Shown here piece by piece: positions 47,397 through 56,405 of a stretch of 64,000 nt of DNA. The position numbers and the translations under genes were made by a program. Numbering within the stretch: the first letter of the stretch is position 1; each line of letters opens with the position of its first letter. The DNA is from an uncultured Opitutales bacterium (GTDB lineage Bacteria > Verrucomicrobiota > Verrucomicrobiia > Opitutales > Intestinicryptomonadaceae). Location: the NCBI GenBank assembly GCA_900547395.1, contig URGP01000004.1, positions 1 to 64,000 of the forward strand, read 5' to 3'. The notes beneath the pieces are model-generated. The model was not told the DNA's origin. It saw nothing but the letters and a program-made list of their open reading frames with translations, and did not search any database.

Positions 47397-49205
47397 TTAT
47401 ATAATAAATTTCGTTTCCCGCAAAAGGCTCCTAATCGAACTTATTTGTTTCAATGCATCTCTTTTTTCGTCTTTTGACGATACGGGACTGTCCATTATTT
47501 TTTGGAATTTCAAAATTTCTTTCTCGCAATAATTTTTATGTATTTTTTCAAAACATTTAGAGGCGACCGAAACGGGATTTTCTATCTCGTCTTTCGGAGT
47601 CGTCATGATTTTATAGGCAATGTTCCTTTCGGCTTCATCTTCTATTTCTGATACGTCAAACTGCTCCCCGCTGCGATAATACGCAATCAGACGCCTTAGC
47701 AAATTGCACTGCGCATCCCCGCCGTCAATCCAAACGGGATCAATGCAATTAGATAAAGCTTCCGCGATGTCGGGATAATTTAAAGCTATAAGTAATACAT
47801 CATAAACGGCATTTGTCAATACTTGGTGCGAATTCTTGTCGGTTTTGGAGTCCGTTTGTGAAAATTCATCGGAATAACGCGCAAGGTAATCTTTCACGAC
47901 CGCGTCGAAGTTCGCGCCAAGCATTGAAGAAGCCTCCCTTAAAAATTCGTATTTGGCGACATGAGAAGACGCGCACGAAACAAAGGAATAAATGTCCTCC
48001 AATATCTGCCGCTTGTCGCCGACTGACGGATTTGGGAAAGCCCGCTTAAAGCCGTCAACCATAAAAGAAACTGCCGTAGATTTGTTTTCAAGGAGATTTT
48101 TTACGCCATCTGCGCCGTTTTTCAATATGAGAGTGTCAGGGTCTTCGCCTTCGGGAATGACACACACATAAGGTTCGACGTTGCAGGAAAGCATAATAGG
48201 CAAGACCCTGCGTGCCGCTTTCTGCCCCGCATTGTCGCCATCGAGCATTAAAACGGACTTTTTGACGTGGCGTTTTATCAGGTTAAACTGGTTTTCGCCA
48301 AGAGCAGTACCCTGCCCCGCCACCGTGTTTTGAAAGCCCGAAACATACATTCTGAGCGCGTCAATCTGCCCCTCCACTATTATGAAGTAGCCAAGCTCTA
48401 TTGCAGACTTTCTCGCGCGATGGAAGTTAAAAAGCATATTCTGCTTCTTGAAAATCGGAGTTTCGGGGGAATTTACATATTTACCCTCTTCGTAGTCTAT
48501 GTCAGTGGGCGTAAGAGGCGTCTTGCGGGCGGTAAAGGCGACAACCCTGCCCTGCACGTCGCAAAGAGATATCATGAGCCTGCCCCTAAAACGCGGCATA
48601 AGCCCCATGACGCTCGTTTTGTTTCGCGGCGCGAAGAAAAGCCCCGATTCCACAATCGCTTCGTAAGAATATTTTTTTTCTATTTCAGCCTTAAATTCCG
48701 ACCAGTCAACGGGCGACATTCCTATGCGAAGCTCGTCTTCCGAGCCTTCTTTAAACATGCGCTCTTCGTGCCAATATTTGCGGGCGGCTTTGCCGAAATC
48801 GGAATTGCCTTTAAAAACTTTTAAAAACCAGTTTGCCGCATCTTCGTGGATATCGAAAATCTGCTTTCGCAAAGACTGCCCCGCCTTGCTCGCCGCGCCG
48901 CGCGAAGCGTCGTATTCGAGAGGAATGCCGAAGCGGTTTGCGATAAACTCCACAGATTCGGGAAAATTCAACCCCTCTTTGGTTTGCACGAACTTAAATA
49001 TGTCCCCACCCTGGCTTGTGCTGAAACAATAGTAAAAGCCCTTGTCTGGGTAAACGAAAAAAGACGGCGTTTTTTCAGAAGTGAAAGGGCTAAGCCCCTT
49101 GAAGCTCGCGCCAGCCCTCTTCAAGCTCACATAAGACGAAACAAGGTCAACTATGTTAACCCTGTTTCTTACTTCCTCTATAGAACTGTCCTTTATGCGA
49201 GGCAT
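47397..49205 (-). CDS. dnaG: DNA primase DnaG with degenerate zinc site
   Basis: DnaG makes RNA primers at replication forks. The N-terminal CHC2-type domain is recognisable (LSPFTSEKTPSFFVYPDKGFYYCFSTSQGGD), but the zinc ligands C-x2-H…C-x2-C of other primases read Ser39, Thr42, Cys60 and Thr63, so only one remains. The TOPRIM domain is intact: VEGQIDALR with the catalytic Glu and LDGDNAGQKAA with the DxD. The length of 602 residues is typical. It lies just upstream of rpoD, with 23 bp between. Confidence 0.92.
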   Translation of the reverse strand: MPRIKDSSIEEVRNRVNIVDLVSSYVSLKRAGASFKGLSPFTSEKTPSFFVYPDKGFYYCFSTSQGGDIFKFVQTKEGLNFPESVEFIANRFGIPLEYDASRGAASKAGQSLRKQIFDIHEDAANWFLKVFKGNSDFGKAARKYWHEERMFKEGSEDELRIGMSPVDWSEFKAEIEKKYSYEAIVESGLFFAPRNKTSVMGLMPRFRGRLMISLCDVQGRVVAFTARKTPLTPTDIDYEEGKYVNSPETPIFKKQNMLFNFHRARKSAIELGYFIIVEGQIDALRMYVSGFQNTVAGQGTALGENQFNLIKRHVKKSVLMLDGDNAGQKAARRVLPIMLSCNVEPYVCVIPEGEDPDTLILKNGADGVKNLLENKSTAVSFMVDGFKRAFPNPSVGDKRQILEDIYSFVSCASSHVAKYEFLREASSMLGANFDAVVKDYLARYSDEFSQTDSKTDKNSHQVLTNAVYDVLLIALNYPDIAEALSNCIDPVWIDGGDAQCNLLRRLIAYYRSGEQFDVSEIEDEAERNIAYKIMTTPKDEIENPVSVASKCFEKIHKNYCEKEILKFQKIMDSPVSSKDEKRDALKQISSIRSLLRETKFII

Positions 49206-49247
49206 TCAAACAGTATATCCGCTCTTTTTGGGAAAATATTACAAATT

Positions 49248-50765
49248 TTATTCGGCGGCGGGGATTTTTTTTATTTCCTCTTCGACTTCCGCGCGCAAAG
49301 GATGGTTTTTATCCGCGTACTGCAAGAAGAGAATATAATTATACCTCGCCTCTTCGTAATTTTTCAAAATAACGTAAGTGCGGGCAAGACCAAGCATAAT
49401 TTCGGGATTGTTCGGGAATTTTTCGCGCGCGGCGTAAATGGTATCCAAAAACTTTTCAACCGAAAATACCTTGTTTGCGGCGTTCAAATATAAGATGGTG
49501 TACTCTACGCTTTCAGGAGAGGCATTCAAGGCTTCCTTTGCGGAATAGAAAGCGGACTTGTTGTCGCCCTTTGCAGTGTAAACCTTTGAAAGAGACGCCC
49601 AAGCAACCGCCGATTTCGGGTGTTTTGAAACGACAGTCTGAGAAATTTTTTCAGCCTCCTTTATTTCACCCTTTTCGATAAGCTTCTCGCTCGCTTCCGA
49701 AGCATATTCAGGCATAAGCAGGCGTTCTTTTGCAAGGCGTTCCTCTTCGATTTTTCTTTCCGCTTCAAGCTTCTTTTGCTCTTCCAATCTCTTGGCTTCG
49801 GCAATTTTGCGCTCTTCTTCGGCTTTTTCCTCGTCGATGCGCTTTTGCTCTTCAAGCTTCTTTTGCTCTTCTATTTTTTTTGCCTCTTCCGCCTTTCGCG
49901 CTTCCTCTTCTTTTTTGGCTTGCTCTTCCTTCTGCTTTTGCAGGGCTTCTTCAGCCTCTCTCATTTTCCTGTTAAACTCGTCTATATGGGCGCGCAAATT
50001 GGGGAACTTTTCCTTGACAAGCTCCGCATCAAGTTTTTCAAGCTCATCGAAATATTTTATCAAATTCGGCATATCTCCCTGCGCCAAAGAGATTTGCACC
50101 AATCCTTCCAATATTTCCGACCTGAGCTTGGCGTCGTCTGCGGGCGCGGATTTGTACGCACCCAAAAGCCAGTTTTTAGACTGCTCCAAGTTTTTTATCT
50201 TTAAAAACAACGCCCCTATGCGTGCTGATTCCTCGGCATTCGCGCTTCTTCCCGCATTCTTGATTGCGGAAAAATAGGCGTTTAAGGCGTCCTCAAACAT
50301 TCCCGCAAGCTCCAAATTGCGCGCAAGAGACTTCCATGCAAGAAGGCTCTTTGGGTTTTTCTGCAAATATTTCTTGTAGGCGTTTATTGCGAGGTTTGGA
50401 TTGCCCGCCTTTTCATAGGCGGAAGCCGCGTAAACGTACATGTCTGAATCCGACAAATTCATGTCGCCCGCTTTTTCAAAATACTTTCCGGAAGTAAGAT
50501 GGTTTCCTTTGTCGGCATAGGCGTATGCAAGGGCTTCAAATATTTTTACGTCGTCTCCATAGCTTACAAATGCGGCTTCGAGGCTGTCGATAGCCTTGTC
50601 AACTTTTCCTGCTTGTATTAACTGCTGGGAATTTGCAATTACTTCCTCCACCTCTTTTGAAATTCTGAGCTGTTTTTCTTCGGGAGTTTCGGGCTTGCAA
50701 GCGGCAAGGGACGCCGCCGACACTGCGGCAATGGTGAAAAGCTTAAAATTTTTTAAAAAATTCAT
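49248..50765 (-). CDS. TPR lipoprotein with a long charged helix
   Basis: A 505-residue lipoprotein: signal with lipobox ending at Cys23, then tetratricopeptide repeats (residues 30-240), then a stretch of Glu/Lys/Ala-rich helix (about 265-350) with KKEEEARKAEEA-type repeats that could be a single alpha-helix, then more TPRs (355-505). TPRs bind other proteins; no catalytic motif is present. It lies 42 bp upstream of dnaG on the same strand. Probable role: a periplasmic or envelope scaffold. Similar proteins are common in gammaproteobacterial and verrucomicrobial envelopes. Confidence 0.82.
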   Translation of the reverse strand: MNFLKNFKLFTIAAVSAASLAACKPETPEEKQLRISKEVEEVIANSQQLIQAGKVDKAIDSLEAAFVSYGDDVKIFEALAYAYADKGNHLTSGKYFEKAGDMNLSDSDMYVYAASAYEKAGNPNLAINAYKKYLQKNPKSLLAWKSLARNLELAGMFEDALNAYFSAIKNAGRSANAEESARIGALFLKIKNLEQSKNWLLGAYKSAPADDAKLRSEILEGLVQISLAQGDMPNLIKYFDELEKLDAELVKEKFPNLRAHIDEFNRKMREAEEALQKQKEEQAKKEEEARKAEEAKKIEEQKKLEEQKRIDEEKAEEERKIAEAKRLEEQKKLEAERKIEEERLAKERLLMPEYASEASEKLIEKGEIKEAEKISQTVVSKHPKSAVAWASLSKVYTAKGDNKSAFYSAKEALNASPESVEYTILYLNAANKVFSVEKFLDTIYAAREKFPNNPEIMLGLARTYVILKNYEEARYNYILFLQYADKNHPLRAEVEEEIKKIPAAE

Positions 50766-50870
50766 ATTTCGCGATTTTAAATTCAGTTTTTTAAAATATT
50801 GTAAAATAAAAAAATCTTTGCAAATTTTATTTTCAAATTATTTCATATTTTTAAATCGATAGAATAAAAG

Positions 50871-51908
50871 ATGGGAGTTTTTTCAAAATATACCACTCTG
50901 CTTGCGCATTTATTTTGCGCGGCAATCCCATCTTTTGCCTATGTAGAGGAATTTAAGGACGCAAACGACATATTGTTTGAATATAAGCTTGCCGATTTTT
51001 CGAAACGCGACTATGCCGAAGCGGTAAACGCCGTTTTTTCGGAATTCGAAAAATCCGCGCTATGCCAAATAAAGCCTAAAACAAAAGGCAAAGTCGGGCT
51101 TAAAATCTATACAAATTCGGGCGCGGGGATTGCGACTCCCCAAAATTTGGTAATTGCAGTAATCGAAGAACTGAAAAAGCGCGGCTTTAAAAGCGAAGAC
51201 ATTTGCATAGTTGACATGTCAAAGCGAAAAATGCGCGAATCGGGCTTTCTTCCAAAATATTCGGAAATCAAGCTCGGTTCGAAAGACAACTTCATGGGTT
51301 CTCCCGTCCGCGACATCGAAAGCGGAGAGTTTTTGAACAAAAACTGGTTTTACGACAACCCGCTGATGCCGCGCGATTTGCAAGCGGGAGTTTTTCGCGA
51401 CGAAAAATTCAACAAAGAGGCGAGAAAAAGTTACCTGCCAATCCCCCTGTTTCTGACGGTCGATTTTTGGATAAACCTGCCCGTAATCACAGACATGCAG
51501 GGAATCGGGGTGTGCGCCGCCCTCGGGAACATCACAATTTGGAACATGTCAAACAACGAAAGGTTTTTTTCAAGCCCCGCAAACGCCCCTATCGCTCTTG
51601 CGGAAGTCGCGGCAATTCCCGAATTAAAAGACACAATGCTTTTTACCATACTATCATACGAAAAAGTCCAGTTTGTCGGCGGAAGCGTGTTTAACGCGGC
51701 TTTCACTTCGTCGGAAAAGCTCCTGTACGCGTCGGCAAACCCTGTTATTTTGGACTTTTTTGCGCTCGACTACATAAACTGCAAGCGCGTTGAAAAAGGT
51801 TTCAAGCTCATTCCCGTTCCGCCGATTTTTGAGTACGCAAGGCAAATGCAGCTTGGCTCTCCAAAACCCTCTGACATAAAATTTAAATCCGTAAAAAATG
51901 CAAACTAA
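50871..51908 (+). CDS. Secreted DUF362-like protein
   Basis: A 345-residue protein with a probable signal peptide (MGVFSKYTTLLAHLFCAAIPSFA) and segments like NLVIAVIEELKKRGFKSEDICIVD and WINLPVITDMQGIGVCAALGNITIWNM, which resemble DUF362 proteins (conserved region with INxPxxTxxxxxGxxxALKN). The function of DUF362 is not settled. It overlaps the NUDIX gene by 11 bp, so the two are probably coupled. Family assignment is tentative. Confidence 0.6.
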   Translation: MGVFSKYTTLLAHLFCAAIPSFAYVEEFKDANDILFEYKLADFSKRDYAEAVNAVFSEFEKSALCQIKPKTKGKVGLKIYTNSGAGIATPQNLVIAVIEELKKRGFKSEDICIVDMSKRKMRESGFLPKYSEIKLGSKDNFMGSPVRDIESGEFLNKNWFYDNPLMPRDLQAGVFRDEKFNKEARKSYLPIPLFLTVDFWINLPVITDMQGIGVCAALGNITIWNMSNNERFFSSPANAPIALAEVAAIPELKDTMLFTILSYEKVQFVGGSVFNAAFTSSEKLLYASANPVILDFFALDYINCKRVEKGFKLIPVPPIFEYARQMQLGSPKPSDIKFKSVKNAN

Positions 51909-52425
51909 CCCTAACGAACTCTTTGACGAGGTTGACAGTTGCGACCGTGTAATAGCTCCCCGAACCCGCGCAGAAATTCACAAAAACAAACTGCGCCACA
52001 GGGCGGTTCACGCTATTTTCTTCGATTTCAAAAACCGAATTCTGCTTCAAAAACGCTCCGCCTCAAAAGACAGCTATCCGCTTGCCTACACCACCTCCTG
52101 CTCAGGGCATGTTGACAGCAACGAAACATACGAAGACGCCCTCATAAGGGAAACAGAGGAGGAATTGGGCGTAAAACTCTCCCTTAAAGACTTCAAATAC
52201 ATAGGGAAATTGGAAGCATGCGAAGAAACGGGGTGGGAATTTACGAAAGTTTACGCCTGCCGCGCCGAAATGCGCTTCAATCCTCCGGCAGACGAAGTCG
52301 CAAGCCTTGACTGGGCCGAGATAAAAGATTTTGAAGCCGACGCCAAGGCAAACCCGCACAAATACACCCCGTCTTTTTTAAAAGTGTACGAATTTTTCAA
52401 GTCAAAATGCCGAGTTTTAGATTGA
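51898..52425 (+). CDS. NUDIX hydrolase, IDI/YfcD-like
   Basis: A 175-residue NUDIX enzyme with the box GHVDSNETYEDALIRETEEELGV (GX5EX7REUXEEXGU). The preceding LRHRAVHAIFFDFKNRILLQKRSASKDSYPLAYTTSCSGH resembles the YfcD/isopentenyl-diphosphate isomerase-like branch. It hydrolyses a nucleoside diphosphate-linked or diphosphate substrate. Its start overlaps the DUF362-like gene by 11 bp. It lies just upstream of dapA. Confidence 0.82.
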   Translation: MQTNPNELFDEVDSCDRVIAPRTRAEIHKNKLRHRAVHAIFFDFKNRILLQKRSASKDSYPLAYTTSCSGHVDSNETYEDALIRETEEELGVKLSLKDFKYIGKLEACEETGWEFTKVYACRAEMRFNPPADEVASLDWAEIKDFEADAKANPHKYTPSFLKVYEFFKSKCRVLD

Positions 52426-52474
52426 AAATTTTGTTGTAAAACAAGTTTAAATCGTTTTTTTTAAAAAGATATTT

Positions 52475-53368
52475 ATGACAATTAAAGAATTTTCAGGCGT
52501 CTGGACGGCTATTGTAACGCCGATGAACGAAAACGGCACAGTCGATTACGGCTCGCTGGAATCCCTTGTTGAAAAGCAGGTTGAAGGCGGCGTAAGCGGC
52601 ATCGTGGCAGTGGGAACAACGGGGGAATCCCCTACGCTCACTCCCAAAGAGCATATCGAAGTGATTGCAAAAATACACGAATTTGCGGCGGGCAGAATTC
52701 CCGTCGTTGCGGGCACGGGCTCTAATTCCACCGCAGAATCGATTGATATGACAAAAGAGGCTGACGAAATCGGAGTCGAGGGCTTTTTAATTGTAGCCCC
52801 CTACTACAACAAGCCGACCCAGGAAGGGGTTTTTCTGCACTTTTCGGAAATCGCAAAAATTACCGAAAAGCCGATAATTTTATACACTATTCCGGGACGC
52901 TGCGGCATCGGCATTGAAAATGAAACGGCTCTGCGCCTTCGCAACGCCTACCCTAATTTCATAGCGATAAAGGAAGCCGGCGGCAAGGTTGAAAAAGTTC
53001 GGGACATGTACGCAAAAGCGCAAGGAAAAATGAACGTTTTAAGCGGCGACGACGGACTTACCGTAGAATTTATGAAAAGCGGCGCAAAAGGTGTTGTAAG
53101 CGTCGCTTCAAATTTGATACCCGCCCCGATGGTCGAGCTTGTAAACTTCTGCCTGAATTCCCAATGGGAAAAAGCCGAAGCTCTCCATGAAAAGCTATTC
53201 CCGCTCTTCAAGGATTTGTTCATCGAACCCAATCCCGTTCCCGCGAAATATGCCTTGGCAAAAACGGGAATGATTGCGACTTCCGCCGTAAGGCTTCCCC
53301 TTTGCAGAATGTCCGACGAACACTGCCTAAAGCTCATGCAAACATTAAACTCTTTAAATCTTATATAA
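52475..53368 (+). CDS. dapA: 4-hydroxy-tetrahydrodipicolinate synthase DapA
   Basis: DapA condenses pyruvate with aspartate semialdehyde in lysine and diaminopimelate synthesis. The TIM-barrel features are GTTGES at 47-52, Tyr137 (ILYTIPGR) and Schiff-base Lys166 (AIKEAGG), the expected spacing. At 297 residues it is full length. dapB follows after 3 bp, so they form an operon supplying lysine and peptidoglycan. Confidence 0.94.
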   Translation: MTIKEFSGVWTAIVTPMNENGTVDYGSLESLVEKQVEGGVSGIVAVGTTGESPTLTPKEHIEVIAKIHEFAAGRIPVVAGTGSNSTAESIDMTKEADEIGVEGFLIVAPYYNKPTQEGVFLHFSEIAKITEKPIILYTIPGRCGIGIENETALRLRNAYPNFIAIKEAGGKVEKVRDMYAKAQGKMNVLSGDDGLTVEFMKSGAKGVVSVASNLIPAPMVELVNFCLNSQWEKAEALHEKLFPLFKDLFIEPNPVPAKYALAKTGMIATSAVRLPLCRMSDEHCLKLMQTLNSLNLI

Positions 53369-53371
53369 AAA

Positions 53372-54097
53372 ATGAAAATACTTTTAAACGGATGCAAAGG
53401 CAGAATGGGACAGGCAATCATCGCCGCCGCAAGCGGTTCTGATTTAGACATCGCCTTTAAGACAGACATGGGCGACAATCCCTCGCAGTACATAAAAGAC
53501 TGCGACGCCGTAATCGACTTTTCGTTCAGAGACGCGACTCCCGAACTCGCAAAGCTCTGTGCCCAAAACAAAAAGCCTCTCGTAATAGGAACGACAGGGC
53601 ATACCGAAGACCAGCGAAAGGAAATTTTAAAATACACAGGCGATATCGCCATAGTATGGGCGGGGAACTACTCAATCGGCGTAAACCTTTTAAACTATCT
53701 CACGAAAATCGCGGCTGAAATCCTGCCTGATAGCTACGACATCGAAATCGTTGAAATGCACCACAGGTTCAAAAAAGACGCTCCGAGCGGAACTGCCGAA
53801 AAGCTTTTGAAAATCGCCCAATCCGTGCGCGGAACAAGCGACGACGAAGTGGTCTTCGGGCGCAAAGGGCTTGTCGGCGAACGCCCTCAAAACGAAATCG
53901 GCGTGCACTCCTTGCGCGGCGGCTCTGTTGTCGGCGACCATACGGTGATTTTTGCCGCGGACGGAGAAAGAGTCGAACTTACCCATAAAGCGGCAGACCG
54001 CAAGATTTTCGCAGAAGGCGTGCTAAAAGCCGTAAAATGGGTAAAAGACAAACCTGCGGGGCTTTACGGAATGGAAGACGTTCTGGGTCTCAAATAA
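53372..54097 (+). CDS. dapB: 4-hydroxy-tetrahydrodipicolinate reductase DapB
   Basis: DapB reduces the DapA product. The Rossmann motif is NGCKGRMGQA at the N terminus; GTTGHTEDQ and the catalytic block EMHHRFKKDAPSGTA, with His130 and Lys134 equivalent to E. coli His159 and Lys163, follow. At 241 residues it is slightly short. It lies 3 bp after dapA and is followed by a strong terminator. Confidence 0.94.
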   Translation: MKILLNGCKGRMGQAIIAAASGSDLDIAFKTDMGDNPSQYIKDCDAVIDFSFRDATPELAKLCAQNKKPLVIGTTGHTEDQRKEILKYTGDIAIVWAGNYSIGVNLLNYLTKIAAEILPDSYDIEIVEMHHRFKKDAPSGTAEKLLKIAQSVRGTSDDEVVFGRKGLVGERPQNEIGVHSLRGGSVVGDHTVIFAADGERVELTHKAADRKIFAEGVLKAVKWVKDKPAGLYGMEDVLGLK

Positions 54098-54117
54098 AAA
54101 AAGATAAATTTCTAATT

Positions 54118-54152
54118 CTAAAAGGTTTCAACTTTCTGAAACCTTTTTTTTA
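54118..54152 (+). terminator. Rho-independent terminator after dapB
   Basis: AAAGGTTTCA (54121-54130) and TGAAACCTTT (54137-54146) form a perfect 10-bp stem with a 6-nt loop, followed by a run of T residues to 54152. Confidence 0.9.
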
Positions 54153-54238
54153 TTTCTAAAAAAAACCGAAACTTTCTCCGCAAAAATTTGTTTAATTAAA
54201 AAAGTACAAAATTATGCCTAGTTCAACTTAATATAAAT

Positions 54239-55708
54239 ATGAAAAGTATTGCTTTTATTTTCATAAATTTTTTATCGATTTTTATGAGTTTTGCAAGTGC
54301 CGGCGAAAACTTGGTTTTGTATCCAGAAGCAAATTTAGAAGTGCCGCAATCAGACTTATATCGAGTCTATTTAAATGACGATAAAAATAATAGCCTTACT
54401 ATTTATAAAAATGTCTGCAATAAGTATTCAAGAGGGATGATTGGCGAAGAAAAGTATGACGATTTGCCCTTAACAAAATTTAAAGATAGAAGCATACATT
54501 GGGGTCGTTTTTCCTTTCAAGGAGAAGTTGAAGTTATCGTAGAAGTAAATAAAAACATAACAAATAAAGAAATAAAAATTTTTCCATCGCGCCACGCAAT
54601 AAAAGTTAAAAAATTAGGTGCAAATAAATTTTCTTTTAAGCTCAATCGCACAGGGCAGTTTTCGGTAGAAATTGGCGAAGATGGCTACAAAGAAGTTTTG
54701 TTAATTTTTGCAGACCCTATTGAAAATAATCAGCCAAAAAATTTACAAGAATGGAAAGTTATTGAAAACGCAAATAAATCTTTATCTTCTTCAATTTTAG
54801 GAAGTGACACTTCGCTATATTTCAAAAAAGGCTTGCACAATATCGGCGTTTTTAAAGTGCCACAAAACATCAAAAATATTTACATTGAAGGCGGAGCTTG
54901 GGTTTATGGTGCTTTTATTATGGACGGTGAAGCTTGTTCAAACGTAAAAATTTTTGGCAGAGGCGTTTTGTCAGGCGGGAAGTTGCATTTAAGAGAGTCG
55001 CATATGATTGAAGCGAAAAATGGCGCGAATGGAATTGTTATTGATGGCATTGTTATTGCCGATTACTCTTTTTATGCAGTGCGACTATTGGGCAAAGATA
55101 ACACTGTATCTTGGACAAAAATTTTAAGTGGCTGGATTTATAATTGTGATGGCATTGCAGCCTATGCAAATTCCACAATTAAAAATTGCTTCATCTGGGC
55201 GAATGACGACAACATAAAAATTTATCGCGATAATATTGTGGTTGAGGATATTGTGTGCTGGCAACTAGATAATGGCGCAATTTTTCAGCTTAATTGGAGT
55301 AATTCGGTTGCTAAAAATTGCAAAATTTGTCGAGTAGATATAATTAGAGCAGAATGGGAATCTGATAGATTTAACAACGGTATTTTAAGCTGCCGAAATT
55401 CAGGTGGCATTGATGAAAATTTCGTTTTTGAAGATGTGCGTACAGATACACCAGTAACGCATATTTTCCGCTTGTCGCCACAGGGTGAAAAAAGTCAAAT
55501 AATTAAAAATTTTCTATTCAAAGATTGGAATATTTTAATTGATTATTCCAAAAACAAAAAGAACTACTTTGAGGGCACAAAAAAAACTCCGCTAACCAAA
55601 ATTGTATTCGAAAATTTCAAAGTGAATGGAAAAATTTTGAATAAAGAAAATATGAGTGAAATTTTAAAAACTTCCATTTTAAATTGCAAAAAATTTGAAT
55701 TTAAATAG
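54239..55708 (+). CDS. Secreted GH49-like right-handed beta-helix glycoside hydrolase
   Basis: A 489-residue secreted protein with a signal peptide (cleavage near ASA-G22), an N-terminal beta-sandwich (about 30-165) and a right-handed beta-helix. Asp304 (NCDGIAAY) and Asp323-Asp324 (NDDNIKIY) have the 19-residue spacing of catalytic Asp376/395/396 of GH49 dextranase, and WQLDNGAIFQLNW fits that family. The substrate is probably an alpha-glucan or a related polysaccharide; GH28 is the alternative. The gene is strongly AT-rich and sits alone between the dapB terminator and ruvA, so it looks acquired. Confidence 0.75.
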   Translation: MKSIAFIFINFLSIFMSFASAGENLVLYPEANLEVPQSDLYRVYLNDDKNNSLTIYKNVCNKYSRGMIGEEKYDDLPLTKFKDRSIHWGRFSFQGEVEVIVEVNKNITNKEIKIFPSRHAIKVKKLGANKFSFKLNRTGQFSVEIGEDGYKEVLLIFADPIENNQPKNLQEWKVIENANKSLSSSILGSDTSLYFKKGLHNIGVFKVPQNIKNIYIEGGAWVYGAFIMDGEACSNVKIFGRGVLSGGKLHLRESHMIEAKNGANGIVIDGIVIADYSFYAVRLLGKDNTVSWTKILSGWIYNCDGIAAYANSTIKNCFIWANDDNIKIYRDNIVVEDIVCWQLDNGAIFQLNWSNSVAKNCKICRVDIIRAEWESDRFNNGILSCRNSGGIDENFVFEDVRTDTPVTHIFRLSPQGEKSQIIKNFLFKDWNILIDYSKNKKNYFEGTKKTPLTKIVFENFKVNGKILNKENMSEILKTSILNCKKFEFK

Positions 55709-55796
55709 AAAAAACCTCACTCGAAGCTTGCCAAAAAATTTAAAAATACCTACCGTATTTTATTGATAAAAAAAGCAATTTTTGGAAGTTCACGTT

Positions 55797-56399
55797 ATGA
55801 TAGTGGGTATTAGAGGTAAGTTAGTTAAGGCAACGCCGCTCTCGGCGATTATTGACGTAAACGGCATTTTTTACGAGGTAAACATACCCGTTACAACCGC
55901 CGAACGCTTGGGCGGAATAAATTCGGAAGTGTTTTTGCACACCCATGCAATCTACCGAGAAGACTCGCAGACATTGTACGGATTTGCAACAATCTCCGAG
56001 CGCGATTTTTTCAAGATGCTGGTTGAAAAAGTTTCGGGCATAGGTCCAAAAATTGCGCTCAACATAATGAGCAGAATGAGCGTCGAAACTTTAAGATGCG
56101 CGATAGAAAGCGGAGACGTGGCCCTGCTTTCAAAATGTCAGGGAATTGGCAAAAAAACGGCCGAAAGGCTGATTGTGGAATTGCGCGGGGCTTTCGGGGC
56201 GATAGCGTCGCAACCGTCAGGAGCGCAGCCATCGCCCGATTCCCCTCTGCCGCCGTCAAAATTTGCCGACGCAGTGGCGGCTCTTGCGGCTCTTGGCTTC
56301 AAGCTTTCCGATGCAGACAAAGCCGTCCGAAACGCGGCGTCCAAACTTCCCGAAAACGCTTCGACGGAAGAAATCGTAAAAACCGCCCTGCGCTCCTAA
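55797..56399 (+). CDS. ruvA: Holliday junction DNA helicase subunit RuvA
   Basis: RuvA binds Holliday junctions and loads RuvB. Its 200 residues include an OB-fold (MIVGIRGKLVKATPLSAIIDVNGIFYEV) with HTHAIYREDSQTLYGF, the helix-hairpin-helix domain (VSGIGPKIALNIMS and CQGIGKKTAERLIVEL), and domain III at the C terminus (AVAALAALGFKLSDADKAV). The frame can start at a TTG at 55782, but the ATG at 55797 gives the conserved N terminus and has a GGAAG 8 bp upstream. No ruvB is seen. Confidence 0.93.
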   Translation: MIVGIRGKLVKATPLSAIIDVNGIFYEVNIPVTTAERLGGINSEVFLHTHAIYREDSQTLYGFATISERDFFKMLVEKVSGIGPKIALNIMSRMSVETLRCAIESGDVALLSKCQGIGKKTAERLIVELRGAFGAIASQPSGAQPSPDSPLPPSKFADAVAALAALGFKLSDADKAVRNAASKLPENASTEEIVKTALRS

Positions 56400-56405
56400 G
56401 AAAAT

